DNA of 64,000 bases. It comes from Oryzobacter faecalis (GTDB taxonomy: Bacteria > Actinomycetota > Actinomycetes > Actinomycetales > Dermatophilaceae). The stretch covers positions 62,001 through 126,000 of the forward strand of contig NZ_JBKOFW010000003.1 in the NCBI RefSeq assembly GCF_046764005.1, written 5' to 3'. The position numbers and the translations under genes are program-made. Within the stretch, counting starts at the first letter, position 1. Every line of letters starts with the position of its first letter. The notes under the pieces are model-generated. The model was given only the letters and a program-made list of their open reading frames with translations. It made no database searches and was not told the origin of the DNA. Shown piece by piece: positions 6,571 through 15,204 of the stretch.

Positions 6571-8901
6571 TCAGTCCGTCAGGGTGACCGTCCCGTAGAG
6601 GTGGCGGAACGGCGCACCGTTGTTCTTGCGGGCCGGGTTGTTCGAGAGCATCGCCGCGAGCTTGCCGCGGCTGTCGCCCGACGCGACCGCGTCGCTGACG
6701 GTGAGGTTGGTCGCGAGGGTGGTGCCGGGATCCGGTGAGGGAAGCCCCAGCTCGGTCCACGGGATGGCTGCCTCGAGGACGTAGCCACCGTCGACGAACG
6801 CCAGGCCGAAGATGCCCTGGAGAACGCCGCCGGCCTCGTACGCGCTGCCTCGTGCGACGTTCCGGGCGGCGAGGATGCCACCCTCCTCGGTCGGCCCGAC
6901 GAGGACGTGTGAGTCGTCGGGGAAGAGGGCGGCCTGCTTGGTCGTGACGACGTCCGACCCGATCTCGAAGCCGATGGAGTCGCCGTTGAACAGCTGCGAC
7001 GGCTTGGCGGCGTGGGTCTGCGTGACCTGCGCGTCGGAGACCTCGGCGACGACGTAGTAGTTCTCGGCGTCCCAGCCGAGGCGCACCCTGGCGCCGAACC
7101 CCGCCACCGCCTTCGAGCCGGCGATCCTCGTGCGGACGTCGACGACCTTCGCGCCGTCCCAGTCGTCCGCGGAGCCGTCGATGCGCGGCGGCGTCGCGAA
7201 GCGCACCGCGGTGAGGGCTGGGCCCGTACGGTCCTTCGGGGTCGGTGTCGGCGTCGGGGTGTCGCTCCCCGTCGGCGTCGGGCTCGGCGTCGTGGCCGTC
7301 TCGGTCGGGGCAGGGGTGGTCGACGAGGCCGACCGCCCGTCATCAGGGTCCTCGCCCCCCGACGTCGCGAGCCAGACACCGCCCGCGAGCAGGGCCGCGA
7401 CGACCCCTCCACCCACGGCGGCGAGGAGGCGGCGGTTCGGCGGCTGCTCGTGGTCGTCGTCGTCCGGACCGGGCACGGGGTCGGGGTCGGGTGTCGGTGG
7501 CGTCGGGGGCACGGGCGGGAGCACCACGGTCGGTGGACCGGCCGAGCGTTCCTCGGAGGACGGCGCTTCGGCCGTCGCTGCCGCCTCGACGGTCGCGACG
7601 GGCTCGGCCGAGGGCTCCGCAGCCGCGGTGCGCTCGACGTCCGTGGCCGGCGGGGCTGCCGGCTCGGCAGGGCCCGGCGAGGGCGTCATCACGGGCACGG
7701 GGAGGACCGGCGGCACCGGGGGAGGCGTCGGTGCCGGGTCGGCTGCCGGGGGCGGGGGAGCCGGTGGCGCGACCTCGGCCGGTGGCGCCGCGACGAGCTC
7801 GGTGAACAGCTGGGTGTCGTCGGAGCGGAGGAAGAGGACCGGGGTGGCCCACTCGGCGCCGAAGTCGGCCGCCAGGGCCTTGCGGCTGCTCGCCACGGCC
7901 TGGTCGACCGGCAGCCCGTCGGCGAGCGCCCCGTAGAGCTCCCCCGTGAAGGTCACCGCGGCGCGGTCGGTGATGGGGAACTGCATCGCGACGACGGCGC
8001 TCGCGTTCTGCTGGACCAGACCCTGCGCCATCCCGCCGAACGGGTCGTCGCTGTCGACGCTGGCCGACCGGCACGCGTTGAGGACGACGAGCCGCAACGG
8101 GTCGTGGTCGTGGACGTACGGCCCGAGCACCGACGCGGTGACCGGCGACGACCGGCCGTACCCGTCGCAGAAGTACAGGACCCCGTCCTCGATCGACGCG
8201 TCGTAGTCGCCGTGCCCGACGAAGTGGAGGACGTGCACGTCCTCACGCCGCAGGTGCCGCCCGAGCGCACTGACCGTCGGCTCCTCGAGCTGGCGGAGCC
8301 GGACGAGGCCGGCGGCGGTCTTCTCCTCGAGCGCCTCGGTGACCCGGCCCCACTCGGCCCCCACGTCCAGCTCGGGGAGGTCCGACGGCGAGGAGATGAC
8401 GACGAGGACCGACAGCGGCCCGTCGAGGGGTAGTGGGTCGAGGGTGTCCGGGACGTCGAGGTAACGGACGATCGGGGTGCGCTCGGACTGGGCGATGTAG
8501 GAGTTGGTCGACTTGTCGTGGAGCAGCTCCCACGGGAGCGACGCGATCGCCGGTGCTTCCGCGAGGTGCAGCCTCAGCCGCAGTCCGCGACCGTGCCCGC
8601 CGACGGCCGTCCGCGCGGTGGCCCAGGCCTGGCCGACCACCCCGGAGAAGACGGCGTCGAACAGCGGCGACCCGAAGTCGCGAGCGGCCGTGACCTGGGG
8701 GTTCGCCGTACCCCTGCGGGTTCCCGAGCGCCCGGGGTCGAGCTTGAGGAGCAGGTTCTCGAGGACGGTCTGCTCGAAGGGCAGCGCGAACTCCACGGCG
8801 GGGGTGGGCCCGGTGGGACCCGCGAGGACACGCGCTCGGTAGCGACCGTCCGGCAGGCCCTCGACGAGCAGGTCGAAGTCCTCGTAGTCTCGTGCCGCCA
8901 T
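6571..8901 (-). CDS. Membrane-anchored CHAT (caspase-like) protease with outer CBM9-like domain
   Basis: 776 aa. Residues 1 to about 370 form a CHAT domain: LPWELLHD is a family mark, and the caspase dyad is His230 (HFVGHGDYD) and Cys277 (VVLNACRSAS). Then comes a Pro/Ala-rich linker, one transmembrane helix (about 491-513, VGGGVVAALLAGGVWLATSG), a Thr/Pro spacer, and a C-terminal domain from about 567 with PPRIDGSADDWDG, typical of the CBM9/DOMON-like beta-sandwich. The protease should face the cytoplasm and the binding domain the outside. That layout suggests a transmembrane sensor-protease. The start has an AGAGGGGG site. It is divergent from a second CHAT gene. Confidence 0.8.
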   Translation of the reverse strand: MAARDYEDFDLLVEGLPDGRYRARVLAGPTGPTPAVEFALPFEQTVLENLLLKLDPGRSGTRRGTANPQVTAARDFGSPLFDAVFSGVVGQAWATARTAVGGHGRGLRLRLHLAEAPAIASLPWELLHDKSTNSYIAQSERTPIVRYLDVPDTLDPLPLDGPLSVLVVISSPSDLPELDVGAEWGRVTEALEEKTAAGLVRLRQLEEPTVSALGRHLRREDVHVLHFVGHGDYDASIEDGVLYFCDGYGRSSPVTASVLGPYVHDHDPLRLVVLNACRSASVDSDDPFGGMAQGLVQQNASAVVAMQFPITDRAAVTFTGELYGALADGLPVDQAVASSRKALAADFGAEWATPVLFLRSDDTQLFTELVAAPPAEVAPPAPPPPAADPAPTPPPVPPVLPVPVMTPSPGPAEPAAPPATDVERTAAAEPSAEPVATVEAAATAEAPSSEERSAGPPTVVLPPVPPTPPTPDPDPVPGPDDDDHEQPPNRRLLAAVGGGVVAALLAGGVWLATSGGEDPDDGRSASSTTPAPTETATTPSPTPTGSDTPTPTPTPKDRTGPALTAVRFATPPRIDGSADDWDGAKVVDVRTRIAGSKAVAGFGARVRLGWDAENYYVVAEVSDAQVTQTHAAKPSQLFNGDSIGFEIGSDVVTTKQAALFPDDSHVLVGPTEEGGILAARNVARGSAYEAGGVLQGIFGLAFVDGGYVLEAAIPWTELGLPSPDPGTTLATNLTVSDAVASGDSRGKLAAMLSNNPARKNNGAPFRHLYGTVTLTD

Positions 8902-8962
8902 CGTCGACCCCCTCTCGGGTCCGCGCGTTCTCCTCATCATCCCAGAGCCGCGAACCGCCCCG

Positions 8963-8992
8963 CTGATACATCGAGCAGGGGGCACGTATCAG
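8963..8992. promoter_or_regulatory. Shared palindrome between the divergent CHAT genes
   Basis: CTGATAC (8963-8969) and GTATCAG (8986-8992) are perfect 7-nt arms 16 nt apart, in the 131-bp gap between the two CHAT genes. The spacing of two helical turns suits a dimeric regulator acting on both genes. No regulator gene is adjacent. Confidence 0.5.
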
Positions 8993-9032
8993 TCCCGGGG
9001 CGCCGTGCTCCTCGGGGGCGAGGAGGCTGCAC

Positions 9033-11492
9033 ATGGCCGGTGAGGCGTGGACGGAGCTCGTCGAGGCGGTCGCGCCCGACGGCGGGCCGACGGGTGAGCA
9101 ACTGCTGGCCGGGCTCGCGCGCTTGGGACTGACGCCGGAGCAGCGGGCCACGCTCGCCGCCGCGGGCGACCGCCGCACCGACGTGGGCGGGGTCCTCCTC
9201 GCGCGGCTGGCCCGGGAGGCCCGCGACACGGCTGGCCCGTCCCTCCGCGGCAGCGCCGGCGTCGGCGCGACCGAGCGGTCGATCCGGCGGGCCGAGCTGT
9301 TGCGGGCCCTCACCGGCGCCCGGCTCGCGGTCGCCCTCGAGGACGCCTCCGAGGACGACCTGGGTCCCCTTCCCGCCGTGGCCGCGGGCGACCTCGTCCG
9401 CCACGTCCTCGAGCAGGCGGAGGCGGCGTCCGGCGACGAGCGCGCCGCCCTGGCGGCCGCGGCGGTGCGCCTCGCCCCGATGCTCGACCCGGCTCGCCTC
9501 CCCGTCGACCGGCTGGTGCGGATCGCCTCCACCGCAGCGGACCTCGTCGAGCCCGTCGCCGTCGTCCTGGCGACCGCCCCGACCGACCGGCTGGTCCGCG
9601 GGCTCACCGAGGCGGTGCGTGCCGGGGCCGACCCGGCCGCGGTCGCCGACCTGCTCGAGCTGGTCGCCCGAGTCCGCGAGCCCCGCGAGCACCTGACGTC
9701 CGCGCCGCCGCCGGACGACCTCGAGGGCGCGCCGCCGACGGCGGGTGCCGAACCCCCGCCGCCACCCCCGCCCGCCCCGGGGATGTCGCCGCCCCCGTTG
9801 CCGCTCTCCCCACCGGCGCCGTCGGCACCGCCGGCGCCGCCGGCACCGGCGCCCGGCACCGGCGACGACGAGCCGGTCGTGACCCGCAGCGGCCACGCCG
9901 GGGAGGGGCGACCCGCCCACCCGCGCCTCGACATCGCCTCCGACACAGGACGCACGGACGTCGTCGTCGTCGAGCGGCCCTTCACCGTCACGGTCGGGCT
10001 GGCTCCCCGGCCCTCGCCCGGGCTCGTGAGGACGGGGCCGATGAGGGTGGGCGGCCCGGTCGACGTCGTCCTCGTCTACGACCCCGCCTCGCTCGTCCCG
10101 GAGGGTGCGACCCGGCACACGCTCACGGTCACGGCGGACGAGCCGTACCCGACGGTCGACGTGACGTTCACCGCGCAGTGGCTCGAGCAGGCGCCCGCGA
10201 CCCGCCGGATCGGGGTCCACTACCTCGCGGAGGGCCAGCTCGTCGGCGTCGCATGGCGCTCGTTCGTCGCCGTCGACGACGAGGGGGCGGTCGAGGACGC
10301 CGTCGTCCCCCGTCCCCGCGACGCCGAGCTCCTCGACCTCTCACCGCTCCTCGGCGTGGCGGCCCCCGACCTCGTCCTCGGGGTCGTCGCCTCCGAGCGG
10401 GGCTCGGGCACCTGGGTGTGGACGGCCTACGCCGGCGGGGGCGACCTGCCCGTGCCCGACGCACCCAACGCCGCGACGATCGGGGAGGAGACCACGGCCT
10501 TCGCGCTCGACACGCGGCGCGGCATCCAGTTCTCCACCGACCGCTACTCCGACTACCTCGACCTCGCCGGGCGCGCGCACCGGATCGGGGAGGCGGTCCC
10601 GCCGGGCATCGCGGCGACGATCCGGGCCCTCGTGACCGAGCCGGGACGGACCACGGCGCCGACCGTCCTCCTCCTCACCGAGGAGCTCATCGTCCCGTGG
10701 GAGATCGCCCACCTGGACCTCGAGACCCCCTGGGGCGGGACCTCCCCGTTCCTCGGCGCCCACGTCGCGATCTCGCGCTGGCTGCTCACCGACCGCGTGC
10801 CGAGGCCGGTGCCGCGCGCGGAGGTGACCGTCGAGCACGGAGCGGTCGTGACGGCCGACTACACGGGGGTCACGGGTGTCAGCGTCCTCGAGGCCGCCAC
10901 CGCCGAGGCCGACCGCGTCGCCGGGCTGTTCACCCCGGCGGCCTCCCGCGTCGCGCCCGACCTCGCGGCCGTCGTCGCGCTGCTGCGCGGCACCCCGCCG
11001 GCGGACGTCCTCCACGTGGCGCTGCACGGCATGTTCGACGCGACGGGGAACCAGGAGGGCATCGTCCTCGTGAAGCGCCAGGACGGCGCCGCGCCGACGA
11101 AGCTGTTCCTCACGCCGGTGCAGGTCGAGAACGGCCGGCTCGACCGCGGCCCCTTCGTCTTCCTCAACGCCTGCCAGGTGGGGGCGAACAAGGAGGTCCT
11201 GGGCTCCTACGGCGGGTTCGCGGCCACCTTGCTGAAGATCGGTGCGGGGGCGGTGCTCGCCCCCCTGTGGAACGTCGACGACGACGTGGCCGCGAGCGTC
11301 GCCGACGAGGTGTACGCGCACGCCCTCACCGCCGCCGACCCGCTGCCCGTCGCCGAGGTCGTCCGCCGGATCCGGGCCCGCTACACCGAGGAGGCCGTCA
11401 CGGCCGGCACGCCCGGCGTCACGGCCACCCTCGTCGCCTTCCAGCTCCTCGCCCACCCCCGCCTGCGGCTGACGCGCGCCGGCACCGGCTGA
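9033..11492 (+). CDS. CHAT domain protease with helical N-terminal domain
   Basis: 819 aa, soluble. Residues 1 to about 230 are an Ala/Leu/Glu-rich helical domain. There follows a proline-rich linker (about 231-285), a beta-rich middle (about 300-480) and a C-terminal CHAT domain (about 500-819) with LIVPWEIAHLD, His665 (VALHGMFD) and Cys714 (FVFLNACQVG). GAGAVLAPLWNVDDD is typical of the CHAT C-terminal half. The helical N-terminus could be an adaptor or effector-associated module, but I cannot assign one. The GAGGAGGC site precedes the ATG. An alpha/beta hydrolase follows 72 bp downstream in the same direction and is a possible partner. Confidence 0.8.
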   Translation: MAGEAWTELVEAVAPDGGPTGEQLLAGLARLGLTPEQRATLAAAGDRRTDVGGVLLARLAREARDTAGPSLRGSAGVGATERSIRRAELLRALTGARLAVALEDASEDDLGPLPAVAAGDLVRHVLEQAEAASGDERAALAAAAVRLAPMLDPARLPVDRLVRIASTAADLVEPVAVVLATAPTDRLVRGLTEAVRAGADPAAVADLLELVARVREPREHLTSAPPPDDLEGAPPTAGAEPPPPPPPAPGMSPPPLPLSPPAPSAPPAPPAPAPGTGDDEPVVTRSGHAGEGRPAHPRLDIASDTGRTDVVVVERPFTVTVGLAPRPSPGLVRTGPMRVGGPVDVVLVYDPASLVPEGATRHTLTVTADEPYPTVDVTFTAQWLEQAPATRRIGVHYLAEGQLVGVAWRSFVAVDDEGAVEDAVVPRPRDAELLDLSPLLGVAAPDLVLGVVASERGSGTWVWTAYAGGGDLPVPDAPNAATIGEETTAFALDTRRGIQFSTDRYSDYLDLAGRAHRIGEAVPPGIAATIRALVTEPGRTTAPTVLLLTEELIVPWEIAHLDLETPWGGTSPFLGAHVAISRWLLTDRVPRPVPRAEVTVEHGAVVTADYTGVTGVSVLEAATAEADRVAGLFTPAASRVAPDLAAVVALLRGTPPADVLHVALHGMFDATGNQEGIVLVKRQDGAAPTKLFLTPVQVENGRLDRGPFVFLNACQVGANKEVLGSYGGFAATLLKIGAGAVLAPLWNVDDDVAASVADEVYAHALTAADPLPVAEVVRRIRARYTEEAVTAGTPGVTATLVAFQLLAHPRLRLTRAGTG

Positions 11493-11564
11493 CCGACCAC
11501 GGAACCGACCCGCCCCACCCGACCCGCCCACACCCACCGCACGACCGCCACGCAGGAGGACGCC

Positions 11565-13040
11565 ATGGCCGAGCAGCTGAGCCCCGAGGGACTCGCCGTC
11601 ACGATCGGGGAGGTGACGCTCACGACGCCGGGCCTCACCGGCACCGCCGAGGTCCACCCGCCCGCGAGCCCCGGGATGCGGGCCGCCGAGGACGCGTCGG
11701 GCGACTTCCTCGAGGCGGTGGCGGAGGCCGGGATGAGCGAGCAGCTCACGGTCGAGATCACCGGGCCCGGCGAGCTCGACGACGCCGGGGGGACGCGCGC
11801 GTCCGGTGGCGGCAGCGAGATCGTCGTGGAGGTCCCCGCACCCGGCGAGGGCAACGGGCAGGTCCTGCTCTACAAGGCCGAGGACGGCTCGCTGACCTGG
11901 CACCTGCCCGACGACGTCCCCACCGACGAGGTCGCCCAGCGCGGCGGGGCGCGGCGCACCTACCGGGTGCCGCGCGCGGTCGTCGCACCCGAGGCGGCCG
12001 AGGGCGGGCAGCGCGGGCTGCTCGGCGCCCTCGGGACCAAGGTCCTCAAGGTCCTCGTCTTCCCTCTCGTCGACCCGGTGCTCGGGGTGGTGGGCAAGCG
12101 GCTGTCGTCGTCGTGGGAGTCCAAGCACCGCCGGATGCTCGTGCGGCCCTTCGACCCGGCGACCCACCGCGCCCGCGCGGTCGACGGCGTCGACGACGCC
12201 GCCTGGGCCCGGCTGGCGGCGGGTCCCGCCCTCCTCTTCGTGCACGGCACCTTCGCGATGGCCGACAGCGCCTTCGCGGCCCTCGGTGACGACACCGTGG
12301 CCGAGCTCGACCGGCGGTACGGCGGAAGGGTGTTCGCGTTCGACCACCACACCGTGTCCGTGAGCCCCAACGACAACGTCGAGTGGTTCGCCTCGGTCGT
12401 CCCCGACGGCGTGCACCTCACCGTGGACGTCGTCACCCACTCGCGCGGCGGCCTCGTGGGTCGCGCCCTGGCCGAGCGCGGCCCCGAGCTGGGCCTCGAC
12501 GGGCGGCTCACCGTCCGCAACCTCGTCATGGTCGCGCCGCCGAACGCCGGGACCGCGCTCGCCGACCCGGACCACCTGGGCGCCTACCTCGACCGCATCA
12601 CCAACCTCGCCCAGTTCATCCCGAGCAGCGGGTTCGGCGACGCCCTCGGCCTCGTCCTCACCATCGTCAAGCAGCTCGCCGTCGGTGCGACCAAGGGCAT
12701 GCCGGGGCTGATGTCGATGAACCCGTCGGGGGAGGACCTCAAGGCCTTCAACGACACCCCGGGCTCGTCGGCGACCTACCGCGTCATCGCCGCGGACTTC
12801 GAGCCACCGCCCGGGTCGGGCCTGGGTCGGATCGCCCGCGACAGGGGCACCGACGTCGTCTTCGGGTCGGTCGCGAACGACCTCGTCGTGCCGACCGACG
12901 GGTGGACGGTCGCCGGGGCGAAGGGCTTCCCCGTCGCCGACCCGTTCGTCATCCCGGCGTCCGAGGGTGTCGACCACAGCTCGTTCTTCGGGCGGGCGGA
13001 CGTGCGGGCCAAGCTCCTCGAGTGGCTCCCCGGCGCCTAG
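11565..13040 (+). CDS. Alpha/beta hydrolase (lipase/esterase-like) downstream of CHAT
   Basis: 491 aa. Residues 1-190 are an unusual N-terminal region: Gly-rich acidic stretches, then a segment with ARRTYRVPRAVV and a hydrophobic stretch TKVLKVLVFPLVDPVLGVVG. The hydrolase fold follows, with the oxyanion motif FVHGTF (His227), nucleophile elbow THSRGGL (Ser293, a GxSxG variant with His first), an Asp near 440-446 (NDLVVPTDGW) and His471 (GVDHSSFF). This resembles DUF676/lipase-like enzymes. Position behind a CHAT gene suggests that it is a CHAT-controlled effector, which is inference. An AGGAGG site precedes the ATG. Confidence 0.75.
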   Translation: MAEQLSPEGLAVTIGEVTLTTPGLTGTAEVHPPASPGMRAAEDASGDFLEAVAEAGMSEQLTVEITGPGELDDAGGTRASGGGSEIVVEVPAPGEGNGQVLLYKAEDGSLTWHLPDDVPTDEVAQRGGARRTYRVPRAVVAPEAAEGGQRGLLGALGTKVLKVLVFPLVDPVLGVVGKRLSSSWESKHRRMLVRPFDPATHRARAVDGVDDAAWARLAAGPALLFVHGTFAMADSAFAALGDDTVAELDRRYGGRVFAFDHHTVSVSPNDNVEWFASVVPDGVHLTVDVVTHSRGGLVGRALAERGPELGLDGRLTVRNLVMVAPPNAGTALADPDHLGAYLDRITNLAQFIPSSGFGDALGLVLTIVKQLAVGATKGMPGLMSMNPSGEDLKAFNDTPGSSATYRVIAADFEPPPGSGLGRIARDRGTDVVFGSVANDLVVPTDGWTVAGAKGFPVADPFVIPASEGVDHSSFFGRADVRAKLLEWLPGA

Positions 13041-13083
13041 CCGGGCGCCTCGACCCGCAAGGGCCCACCCGAGGGCCGGCGTC

Positions 13084-13118
13084 CCGAGATCGACCTATCG
13101 GACGATGTCGGTACGGCT
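13084..13118. repeat. Degenerate copy of the kdp-upstream palindromic repeat
   Basis: GAGATCGACCTAT followed by CGGACGATGTCGG resembles the unit repeated twice at 37316-37401 (GAGATCGACCTATTGG, CGATTCCG). It lies between the convergent hydrolase and crcB genes. The meaning is unknown. Confidence 0.5.
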
Positions 13119-13123
13119 CCGCG

Positions 13124-13486
13124 TCATCCCGGCACGAGCCACCAGCCGAGGGCCGCGGCGCCGATGCCGAGGACGACGGAGAGCCCGGTGACCGCGGCCG
13201 CCTCGACGGGACGGTCGTCCTCGAACGCGTCCCAGAGCTCGAGGGCGAGGGTCGAGAACGTCGTGAGCGCACCGCAGAACCCCGTCCCGACGAGCGCGAG
13301 CGGCGCTCCCTCGACCGCCGCACCCGCCAGCGCGCCGAGGACGGCGGACCCGATGACGTTGACGGTGAGGGTGCCGACGACCGGGGTGGTGCCGAGGCGC
13401 TCGTGGGCGAGGTGGTTGGCCAGGAGGCGCAGGGGCGCGCCCACGGCGGCACCGAGGGCGACGAGGAGGGCGTCGACGGCCGTCAC
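13124..13486 (-). CDS. crcB: Fluoride channel subunit CrcB/Fluc, second of a pair
   Basis: 120 aa, four hydrophobic helices. It has the Fluc marks TLTVNVIGSAVLGALAG and GFCGALTTFSTLALE (the conserved Thr-Thr-Phe-Ser break). It exports fluoride as a dual-topology dimer. The GTG start overlaps the stop of the upstream crcB as GTGA, so the two are translationally coupled. A pair like this may form a heterodimer, as in some Gram-positives. I see no fluoride riboswitch; the pair is read from the aminotransferase side. Confidence 0.88.
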   Translation of the reverse strand: MTAVDALLVALGAAVGAPLRLLANHLAHERLGTTPVVGTLTVNVIGSAVLGALAGAAVEGAPLALVGTGFCGALTTFSTLALELWDAFEDDRPVEAAAVTGLSVVLGIGAAALGWWLVPG

Positions 13487-13893
13487 GGGACCCACACCCT
13501 CCGGCCGGCCGCCAGCCCGGCACCGACGGCGAGCGTGCCGACGAGGAAGGTCGCCGCGACGTAGGCCACCGCGGTCTGGACGTGCTCGCCCTCCGCCAGC
13601 GTGACGGCCTCGACGGCGAGGGCCGAGAAGGTCGTCCACCCCCCGAGGACGCCGACGCCGACGAAGGGCCGTGCCAGCCGGTGGGTGCCCGGGCGCCCGA
13701 CGAGGAACGCGACGAGGAGCCCCATCGCCAGGGCACCGCTGACGTTGACGACGAAGGTCGCCCACGGGAAGGCCCCGGCGTCGTGGGGGAGCGACAGACC
13801 CACCGCCCACCGGCCGAGCGAGCCGACGACGCCACCCGCCGCCACGGCGCCGAGGACGGCCGGGTCGACCGGCGTGGGGCGACCGGACGCCAT
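13483..13893 (-). CDS. crcB: Fluoride channel subunit CrcB/Fluc, first of a pair
   Basis: 136 aa, four transmembrane helices, with GSLGRWAVGL, FVVNVSGALAMGLL and GVLGGWTTFSALAVE, the latter matching the channel Phe/Ser segment. It begins 7 bp after the aminotransferase stop, so the three genes look like one transcript. It is the partner of the second CrcB, overlapped by 4 bp. Confidence 0.88.
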   Translation of the reverse strand: MASGRPTPVDPAVLGAVAAGGVVGSLGRWAVGLSLPHDAGAFPWATFVVNVSGALAMGLLVAFLVGRPGTHRLARPFVGVGVLGGWTTFSALAVEAVTLAEGEHVQTAVAYVAATFLVGTLAVGAGLAAGRRVWVP

Positions 13894-13900
13894 CGGGTCG

Positions 13901-15118
13901 TCAGTCCCGCAGCGTCTCGAGGTAGTCGGCGATCCGACCGATCGCCTCGGTCAGCGTCTCGGTGTCGGGCAGCGTGACGAGGCGAAAGTGGTCGGGCTCG
14001 AACCAGTTGAAGCCGGTGCCGTGGGTGACGAGGATCTTCTTCGCGCGCAGCAGGTCGATGACGAACGCCTCGTCGCTCTCGATCGGGTAGACCTCGGGGT
14101 CGAGGCGCGGGAAGCAGTAGAGCGCACCCATCGGCTCGACGCACGAGACGCCCGGGATCTCGTTGAGCAACCTCGAGGCGAGCTTGCTCTGCTCGCGGAA
14201 GCGGCCGCCGGGCCCGATGAGCTCCTGCACGGACTGGTAGCCGCCGAGGGCGGTCTGGATCCCGTGCTGCGCAGGGACGTTCGCGCACATCCGCATGTTC
14301 GACAGGAGGGTCAGGCCTTCGAGGAAGTCCTCGGCGAGGTGCTTCGGCCCGCTGACCATGACCCAGCCGGCGCGGTACCCGCAGACGCGGTACGCCTTCG
14401 ACAGCCCGCTGAAGGTGAGGCAGAGGACGTCGTCGCCGGCGAAGGTCGCGACGTGGTGGTGGACGGCGTCGTCGAAGAGGATCTTCTCGTAGATCTCGTC
14501 GGCCATGAGGACGAGCCGGTGCCGCCGCGCGATGTCGACGAGGGCGCGAACCGTCTCCTCCGAGTAGACGGCCCCCGTGGGGTTGTTCGGGTTGATGACG
14601 ACGAGCGCGTGGGTGTTCTCGGTGATCTTGGACTCGATGTCCTCGAGGTCGGGGTTCCACCCGTTCGACTCGTCGCACCGGTAGTGCACCGGGGTGCCGC
14701 CGGACAGGGACACGGCGCCGGTCCACAGCGGGTAGTCGGGGGCGGGGACGAGCACCTCGTTGCCGTCGTCGACGAATGCCTGGAGCACCATCGAGATGAG
14801 CTCGGAGACGCCGTTGCCGATGTAGACGTCGTCGACGCCGGTGTCCTGCAGCCCGTGCGACTGGTAGTACTGCGCGACGGCCGTGCGGGCCGAGTAGATG
14901 CCGCGCGAGTCGGCGTAGCCCTGGCTGTCGGGGAGGTTGTGCACCATGTCGGCGACGATCGCCTCAGGCGCCTCGAAGCCGAACGGGGCGGTGTTGCCGA
15001 TGTTGAGCTTGAGGATCTTGTGCCCCTCGGCCTCGAGCCGCTGGGCCTCGACGAGGATCGGTCCCCGGACGTCGTAACGGACGTGCTGGAGCTTCTTGCT
15101 CTGGACGATCCGGCGCAT
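13901..15118 (-). CDS. alaA: Pyridoxal-phosphate aminotransferase, AlaA type
   Basis: 405 aa, full length for fold-type I aminotransferases. It closely follows E. coli AlaA in layout: KLQHVRYDVRGPI, LKLNIGNTAPFGFEAPE, PAPDYPLWTGAVSLSGG, INPNNPTGAVYS, and SGLSKAYRV with the PLP lysine. The probable reaction is glutamate-pyruvate transamination in alanine synthesis. The crcB pair follows 7 bp downstream. The substrate call rests on my recollection of the family sequence; a related aspartate-type activity is possible. Confidence 0.85.
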   Translation of the reverse strand: MRRIVQSKKLQHVRYDVRGPILVEAQRLEAEGHKILKLNIGNTAPFGFEAPEAIVADMVHNLPDSQGYADSRGIYSARTAVAQYYQSHGLQDTGVDDVYIGNGVSELISMVLQAFVDDGNEVLVPAPDYPLWTGAVSLSGGTPVHYRCDESNGWNPDLEDIESKITENTHALVVINPNNPTGAVYSEETVRALVDIARRHRLVLMADEIYEKILFDDAVHHHVATFAGDDVLCLTFSGLSKAYRVCGYRAGWVMVSGPKHLAEDFLEGLTLLSNMRMCANVPAQHGIQTALGGYQSVQELIGPGGRFREQSKLASRLLNEIPGVSCVEPMGALYCFPRLDPEVYPIESDEAFVIDLLRAKKILVTHGTGFNWFEPDHFRLVTLPDTETLTEAIGRIADYLETLRD

Positions 15119-15204
15119 GCCCGCCAGTCTCGCAGCCCGTCCGCGCCACCGCTGCCGTGTTTCGCGTGGCGTCCCCCACGCGCGGTCCCGTGGGCAGGTG
15201 CGGC

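Noticed and set aside
6571..11492. CHAT genes as part of a type III-E CRISPR (Craspase) or a gasdermin system
   Set aside because: No Cas7-11, Csx30 or CRISPR array is present, and no small gasdermin-like gene with a hydrophobic N-terminus lies next to either CHAT gene.
13894..13900. Fluoride riboswitch ahead of crcB
   Set aside because: Only 7 bp separate the crcB start from the aminotransferase stop, and nothing resembling the crcB motif pseudoknot is visible upstream of the aminotransferase gene.
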